From Hydrogenophaga sp. A37 (GTDB lineage Bacteria > Pseudomonadota > Gammaproteobacteria > Burkholderiales > Burkholderiaceae_C), in assembly GCF_002001205.1 (NCBI RefSeq), contig NZ_MUNZ01000063.1, positions 1 through 48,435 of the forward strand: a DNA stretch of 48,435 nt. Reading direction: 5' to 3'. How positions within the stretch are numbered: the stretch's first letter is position 1; each line of letters opens with the position of its first letter. The translations under genes were made by a program, and so were the position numbers. This document shows, piece after piece, positions 44,095 to 48,435 of the stretch. The notes below the pieces were generated by a model that saw only the letters and a program-made list of their open reading frames with translations, was not told the origin of the DNA and did not search any database.

Positions 44095-44784
44095 ATGGCA
44101 TTGCAGCTCTACATCGGCAACAAAAACTATTCGTCCTGGTCCATGCGCCCCTGGGTGCTGATGACGCAGGCCGGCATTCCGTTCGAAGAAGTCATGGTGC
44201 GCTTCGACTCGTTCGCGGCGGACTCGGCGTTCAAGAAGGGCCTGCGCGGCGTGAACCCGGTGGGCAAGGTGCCGGTGCTGGTCGATGACGGCTTCGCGGT
44301 CTGGGACACGCTGGCCATCGCCGAGTACCTGGCCGAGCGCTTTCCCGAGAAGGCCCTGTGGCCGGTCGATCCGAAACAGCGCGCCCGCGCGCGCAGCGTC
44401 TGCGCCGAAATGCACAGCGGCTTTGGCTCGCTGCGCAGCCACTGTCCGATGAACATCGAGGCCTCGCTGCCCGACACCGGCCGCCTGATCTGGCGCGACC
44501 AGGCCGGCGTGCGCGCCGACGTGGCGCGGCTGTGCGGCCTGTGGGGCGAGCTGCTGGCGGCGCAACCTGAAGGCGCCCTGCTGTTCGGCGACTTCAGCAT
44601 CGCCGACGCCACCTTCGCCCCGGTGTGCATGCGCATCAAGACCTACGGCCTGCCCCTGCCCGCCGACCTGCAGGCCTACGTGGACCGTGTGGCCGCCCTG
44701 CCCGGGGTGAAGGCCTGGATCGACGGCGCGCTGGCCGAACACGACTTCCTCGATTTCGAAGAACCCTACCGTCTGGGGCGCTGA
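44095..44784 (+). CDS. glutathione S-transferase family protein
   Basis: A 229-aa cytosolic GST. The thioredoxin-like N-terminal domain (about residues 1-80) has YIGNKNYSSWSMRPWVLMTQ, where a Ser near residue 13 would activate glutathione, the cis-Pro in VNPVGKVPVLVDDG, and WDTLAIAEYLAERFPE. The helical C-terminal domain contains FGDFSIADATFAPV, the conserved N-capping box. GGAG precedes the ATG. Substrate unknown. Confidence 0.92.
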   Translation: MALQLYIGNKNYSSWSMRPWVLMTQAGIPFEEVMVRFDSFAADSAFKKGLRGVNPVGKVPVLVDDGFAVWDTLAIAEYLAERFPEKALWPVDPKQRARARSVCAEMHSGFGSLRSHCPMNIEASLPDTGRLIWRDQAGVRADVARLCGLWGELLAAQPEGALLFGDFSIADATFAPVCMRIKTYGLPLPADLQAYVDRVAALPGVKAWIDGALAEHDFLDFEEPYRLGR

Positions 44785-44811
44785 GCGGCCATCGGGCCAG
44801 AAGGAATGACC

Positions 44812-45705
44812 ATGGATGTCACCGTTCACACCGTCAACGCCTTCGTCGACGACCAGGCCGGGTCGGCCATCGGGGGCAACCCCGCCGGGGTCGTGCTGGC
44901 CGCCGACGGGCTCGGCGCCGAGCAGCGCCAGGCGCTCGCCGCGCGCCTGGGCTTGTCGGAGACCGTTTTCGTCGACGCATCGGCGATCGCTTCGCGCCGG
45001 CTGGCGTTCTTCACCCCGACCCAGCAGATCGCCCACTGCGGCCACGCCACCATCGCCGCCTTCTGGCTGATGCAGCATCTGGGCCAGTTGCCCGGCGGGG
45101 TGCACAGCAAGGAAACCATCGACGGCAACCGCACCATCCTCATTGAAGGCTCGCGCGTGGCCATGGAACAAAGCGCGCCCACCTACACCGAGATCGCCAC
45201 CGGCGACCCCATGCAGCAGGTGCTGGACGCGCTGCAACTGCAGGCCGACGACCTGATCGTCGGGCGCCCGCCTGCCGTGGTGCACACGGGCAATGCCTTC
45301 CTGGTGGTGGGCGTGCGCAGCCGCGAGCGCCTGGCCGCCATCCAGCCCCAGCTGGAACGGATTCACCGCCTCAGCGACACCCATGACCTGATCGGGTTCT
45401 ATGTGTTCTGCCTGCAGCCCGACATGCCGGGTCGTCACGCGGCGGCGCGCATGTTCGCGCCACGCTATGGCATCAACGAGGAAGCGGCCACCGGCATGGC
45501 CGCCGGGCCGCTGGCCTGCTGGCTGCACGACCGGCTGGGCATGGCCCCAACCCGCTTCGCGCTGGAACAGGGCCGCCTCATGCCCCACCCGTCCCCCAGC
45601 CTGATCCATGTTTCGCTGGACATCGGCTCCTCGGGCATTGAACGCCTGTGGGCCGGCGGCACCGCGCGTCTGGCCCAGACACAGCGGCTTTCTTTCGACG
45701 ACTGA
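44812..45705 (+). CDS. PhzF family isomerase-like protein
   Basis: A 297-aa protein with two-half PhzF/diaminopimelate-epimerase fold. The first half has AFVDDQAGSAIGGNPAGVVL, LGLSETVFVD with the catalytic Glu (about residue 50), and HCGHATIAAFWLM; the second has GINEEAATGMAAGPLACWL. The second ATG (44812) is chosen because AAGGA lies six bases before it and only one before the ATG at 44806. No phenazine genes are present, so this is a general metabolic member. Close to the NIPSNAP gene. Confidence 0.92.
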   Translation: MDVTVHTVNAFVDDQAGSAIGGNPAGVVLAADGLGAEQRQALAARLGLSETVFVDASAIASRRLAFFTPTQQIAHCGHATIAAFWLMQHLGQLPGGVHSKETIDGNRTILIEGSRVAMEQSAPTYTEIATGDPMQQVLDALQLQADDLIVGRPPAVVHTGNAFLVVGVRSRERLAAIQPQLERIHRLSDTHDLIGFYVFCLQPDMPGRHAAARMFAPRYGINEEAATGMAAGPLACWLHDRLGMAPTRFALEQGRLMPHPSPSLIHVSLDIGSSGIERLWAGGTARLAQTQRLSFDD

Positions 45706-45718
45706 AGAATCTCATCCC

Positions 45719-46024
45719 ATGATCACCTGCTATCTGCGCTACGTCATCGACCCCGCCAAGCTCCAGGCATTCGAGCACTACGGCAAGCTCTGGATTCCAC
45801 TCGTTGAAAAATTCGGCGGGCAGCACCACGGTTATTTCCTGCCCTCGGAAGGCGCGAACAACATCGCACTGGCCCTGTTCAGCTTCCCCAGCCTGGCGCT
45901 CTACGAAGACTACCGGTCCCGCTCCTTCGAAGACCCGGACTGCCAGGCCGCGTTCCGCTACGCCGAAGAAACGCGCTGCATCCTCAGTTACGAGCGCAGC
46001 TTCTTCAGGCCCGTGTTCGACTGA
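45719..46024 (+). CDS. NIPSNAP family protein
   Basis: A 101-aa ferredoxin-like (dimeric alpha/beta barrel) protein: CYLRYVIDPAKLQAFEHYGK, WIPLVEKFGGQHHGYFLPSE, NIALALFSFPSLALYEDYRS, ending ILSYERSFFRPVFD. These are the NIPSNAP consensus blocks. It lies 13 bases after the PhzF gene, so likely co-transcribed. Biochemical role unknown. Confidence 0.88.
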   Translation: MITCYLRYVIDPAKLQAFEHYGKLWIPLVEKFGGQHHGYFLPSEGANNIALALFSFPSLALYEDYRSRSFEDPDCQAAFRYAEETRCILSYERSFFRPVFD

Positions 46025-46063
46025 GCCTCCCAGGCCCCGGCCGGCGCCTCTACACTTGGCGCC

Positions 46064-47383
46064 ATGGAGATCTACCTTGTGGGTGGCGCGGTGCGCGACG
46101 CCCTGATGAGCCCCCAGAGTGCCACGTCCGAGCCGTCCCACGTGGACCGCGACTGGGTCGTGGTCGGCGCCACGCCCGAGGCCATGGTGCAACAGGGCTT
46201 CCTGCCCGTGGGCCGCGACTTCCCGGTCTTTCTGCACCCTGAAACCCGTGAGGAGTACGCGCTCGCGCGCACCGAGCGCAAGACCGCGCCGGGCTACCAC
46301 GGCTTCGCCTTCCACGCCGAACCGGGCGTCACGCTCGAAGCCGATCTGGCGCGGCGCGACCTGACGATCAACGCGATGGCGGTGGCCCAGGCGGAGGCCG
46401 ACGACCCGACCCGCGCACGGCTGATCGACCCCCACGACGGCCAGCGTGACCTGCGCGATCGGGTGCTACGCCACGTCACCCACGCCTTCGCCGAAGACCC
46501 GGTGCGCATCCTGCGGCTGGCGCGTTTTGCCGCCCGCTTCCCCGACTTTTCGGTCGCGCCCGAAACCCTCGCCTTGATGCGCCACATGGTGGACGCCGGT
46601 GAGGTGGACCACCTGGTGCCCGAGCGGGTCTGGCAAGAACTCGCGCGCGGGCTGATGGAGCAGCGCCCGAGCCGCATGTTCGAGGTGCTCAGGGAGTGCG
46701 GCGCGCTGGTGCGGCTGCTGCCCGAGGTGGACCGGCTCTGGGGCGTGCCACAGCGCGCCGACTACCACCCCGAGGTGGACACCGGCGTGCACCTGATGAT
46801 GGTGCTCGACATGAGCGCGCGGCTGGGCGCGGGCCTGCCGGTGCGCTTCGCCTGCCTGTGCCACGACCTGGGCAAGGGAACGACGCCGGCCGACATCCTG
46901 CCGCGCCACCTCGGCCACGAAGAGCGCAGCGCCCAGTTGCTGCGCGGCGTGTGCGAGCGCTGGCGTGTGCCACGCGAGAGCCGCGAGCTGGCCGACGTGG
47001 TGGCGCGGGAACACGGCCACATCCACCGCAGCAGCGAGTTCAATGCGGCGGCGCTGGTGCGCCTGCTGGAGCGCTGCGATGCATTGCGGCGCCCGGAGCG
47101 GTTTGTCGATGTGCTGCTGGCCTGCGAGTGCGATGCCCGTGGGCGCCTCGGGCATGGCGACAACCCCTACCCCCAGAGCGCCAGGCTGCGCGGCGTGCTG
47201 GCGGCGGCGCAATCGGTCGATACCGCGGGGATTGCACGCGCGGCCCAGCAGCACGGTACGCATCCGGATCACAATGCACAGGCCAGCGCGATGGCGACGG
47301 GTGACCGCATCGCCAACGCCATCCACCAGGCCCGCTGCCGCGCCGTGGCCCTGGCCCTGAATCTGGAGCACCCCGACCCCTAG
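46064..47383 (+). CDS. cca: multifunctional CCA tRNA nucleotidyltransferase
   Basis: A 439-aa class II CCA-adding enzyme that builds or repairs tRNA 3' ends. Motif A: VGGAVRDALM; catalytic carboxylates D28 and D30 in HVDRDWVVVG; motif B RRDLTINAMA; motif for rRNA/CCA contact EDPVRILRLARFAARF. The C-terminal HD domain carries ACLCHDLGKGTTPADILP, giving the phosphohydrolase activity found in beta- and gammaproteobacteria. It is slightly longer than the E. coli protein (412 aa) at the end. Confidence 0.96.
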   Translation: MEIYLVGGAVRDALMSPQSATSEPSHVDRDWVVVGATPEAMVQQGFLPVGRDFPVFLHPETREEYALARTERKTAPGYHGFAFHAEPGVTLEADLARRDLTINAMAVAQAEADDPTRARLIDPHDGQRDLRDRVLRHVTHAFAEDPVRILRLARFAARFPDFSVAPETLALMRHMVDAGEVDHLVPERVWQELARGLMEQRPSRMFEVLRECGALVRLLPEVDRLWGVPQRADYHPEVDTGVHLMMVLDMSARLGAGLPVRFACLCHDLGKGTTPADILPRHLGHEERSAQLLRGVCERWRVPRESRELADVVAREHGHIHRSSEFNAAALVRLLERCDALRRPERFVDVLLACECDARGRLGHGDNPYPQSARLRGVLAAAQSVDTAGIARAAQQHGTHPDHNAQASAMATGDRIANAIHQARCRAVALALNLEHPDP

Positions 47384-47392
47384 GAGCCCAAC

Positions 47393-47803
47393 ATGGCCAG
47401 CAACCCGTTCAACCCTGCCCTGCCCGAAGGCATCCGCCGTTTCGGTTTCCGCAAGTGGTACGAACGTGAGCTGCTCTCCAGCCACGCCCACATGGCGCTG
47501 GCCCTGGTGTCGGCGGTGGCGCTGATCGCCAGCTTCGAGGCCTTCAAAGGCGGCAACTGGACCGAAAAACTGATCGACACGGCCTTCGTGCTGATCTGCG
47601 CCAGCGTGTCGCTCTGGGCGCTGCGCCGTTACCTCTACCTGCTGATGCACGCCGAAGAGATGGCCAACCAGGCCAACTGCGGGCAATGCAAAGCCTATGG
47701 GCTGTTGTTGCTCGACCAGGCGCGCACCGCCGAACCCGCGACCCGGCTGGTGCCGGTGTGCTGCAAACGCTGCGGTTTTCGCTGGAACATGGAAGACGCT
47801 TGA
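47393..47803 (+). CDS. membrane protein with C-terminal zinc ribbon
   Basis: A 136-aa protein of unknown function. Two hydrophobic helices (about 33-50, HMALALVSAVALIASFEA; about 60-78, IDTAFVLICASVSLWAL) form a hairpin, followed by a soluble zinc ribbon: C96-x2-C99 and C124-x2-C127 (extra C123). AGGAG lies before the ATG, nine bases after the cca stop, so it is probably in the cca operon. It may fold with the ribbon in the cytosol. Confidence 0.75.
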   Translation: MASNPFNPALPEGIRRFGFRKWYERELLSSHAHMALALVSAVALIASFEAFKGGNWTEKLIDTAFVLICASVSLWALRRYLYLLMHAEEMANQANCGQCKAYGLLLLDQARTAEPATRLVPVCCKRCGFRWNMEDA

Positions 47804-47805
47804 AG

Positions 47806-47900
47806 GGAAGCACCCCCCGCGCCGCTTCGCGTCACCCCCCTCTCTCGCCTTCGGCGGGAGGGGGACGGCACTGGCCGTCCGGCAAAGCCGGCCCGGCGGT
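47806..47900. repeat. GC-rich intergenic repeat, copy F
   Basis: GCGCCGCTTCGCGTCACCCC, a CTCTCGCCTTCGGCGGGAG stem, and ACGGCACTGGCCGTCCGGCA AAGCCGGCCCGG, the latter nearly identical to copy A at 20.5 kb. It separates the zinc-ribbon gene from the response regulator. Confidence 0.7.
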
Positions 47901-48003
47901 GCCCTTGGGCTGCACCGTCTCATGCATCGGGGTGGCGCTCCGGTGCCATGCAAAGCTGGATGAGAAGAGGGGACTCCGCCAAAAGCCCGGATAATTTGGC
48001 CGC

Positions 48004-48435
48004 ATGGCCCACCTGTTGATTGTTGAAGACGACGAATTGCTGCGCGACGGACTGAGCGCCCAGCTCATGCAGGCGGGTCACCGCATCGACACCGCCACCG
48101 ACGGCGAGCAGGCGCTGGAGCGGCTCCAGAGCGATGCGTTTGACGGTGTGGTGCTCGACCTCGGCCTGCCCAAGCTGGACGGGCTCACGGTGCTGCGGCG
48201 CCTTCGGTTGCGCCTGCCGGCCCTGCCGGTGCTGATCCTCACGGCGCGCGACGGCATCGAGGACCGGGTCGAGGGCCTGAACGCCGGGGCCGACGACTAC
48301 CTCACCAAACCCTTCAACCGCGACGAGCTGCTGGCCCGTCTGCAGTCGATGTTGCGGCGCGCCAGCCTGCCCGCCTTCGGCCCAGCCAGGCGCGCGGCAG
48401 CACCGGGTCCACGCGCAAGCTGCCCGCGGCGGGTG
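48004..48435 (+). CDS. OmpR/QseB-type response regulator, 3' end missing
   Basis: The open frame continues to the window end without a stop (144 codons). Residues 1 to about 120 are a receiver: LLIVEDDELLRDGLSAQLMQ (acidic pair), VVLDLGLPKLDGLTVLRRLR (phosphoacceptor Asp near 51), ILTARDG (Thr) and DDYLTKPFNRDELLARLQSM (Lys about 102). QseB-like members continue with a short linker and a winged helix, but after MLRRASLP the reading becomes Arg/Ala/Pro-rich and unlike the family. The last roughly 64 bases may not belong to this gene. Confidence 0.85.
   Translation, partial: MAHLLIVEDDELLRDGLSAQLMQAGHRIDTATDGEQALERLQSDAFDGVVLDLGLPKLDGLTVLRRLRLRLPALPVLILTARDGIEDRVEGLNAGADDYLTKPFNRDELLARLQSMLRRASLPAFGPARRAAAPGPRASCPRRV
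48372..48435 (-). other. odd segment at the window end, possible inverted or repeated DNA
   Basis: Read on the minus strand these bases encode AAGSLRVDPVLPRAWLG, which looks like the linker/first strands that should follow an OmpR-type receiver, but in the wrong orientation. It could be a folded-back chimeric end, a dispersed repeat, or chance. Confidence 0.35.

Overview
The window is high-GC, densely coded chromosomal DNA from a betaproteobacterium, most likely of the family Comamonadaceae (Hydrogenophaga/Acidovorax-like). This rests on the product set, the start-codon use (ATG, GTG and TTG), and six copies of a GC-rich intergenic repeat of the type common in that family. I saw no rRNA, tRNA, CRISPR array, insertion sequence or complete prophage.

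Layout. 1-14.8 kb is the most unusual part. A lipoprotein solute-binding gene is followed by a 1220-aa outer-membrane barrel protein and a 2287-aa secreted protein built of Ig-like, Calx-beta and DUF11-type modules. Divergent to these lie three tandem phage-tail-collar-like genes, a GNAT acetyltransferase and a convergent DUF6916-like gene. 14.8-20.5 kb is a cell-wall precursor region: glmS with a divergent Lrp/AsnC regulator, a DUF2726 protein, then glmU, whose start codon overlaps that of a divergent DUF6279 lipoprotein. 20.6-24.5 kb is a GntR-regulated polar amino-acid ABC transporter operon. 24.4-31.3 kb holds an SLC13/ArsB-type permease, a PKD lipoprotein, an MBL-fold protein with half of its metal site missing and its TetR regulator, a TfoX-N protein, a divergent DUF2917/LysR pair with a clear LysR box, and a DMT exporter.

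31.4-38.7 kb is an envelope and signalling block: an AI-2E-type permease with a long cytosolic extension, a DUF883/holin-like/YqjK-like trio, a NarL-type response regulator, a BON lipoprotein, a stand-alone receiver and a NarL-type histidine kinase. A GTCCTAC heptamer recurs upstream of both envelope units and may mark a small regulon. 38.7-48.4 kb is housekeeping: an alpha/beta hydrolase, 5-formyl-THF cyclo-ligase, a Slt-type lytic transglycosylase, an NDUFA9-like oxidoreductase, a CsoR/FrmR-type regulator, a GST, PhzF and NIPSNAP proteins, CCA tRNA nucleotidyltransferase, a membrane zinc-ribbon protein and the start of an OmpR-type response regulator that loses its family character just before the window ends.

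Best candidates for something undescribed are the giant surface protein/barrel/tail-collar/GNAT locus (1.2-14.8 kb), the MBL protein lacking the second metal site, and the shared GTCCTAC element of the envelope-stress block. All family assignments were made by reading motifs; no database search was run.
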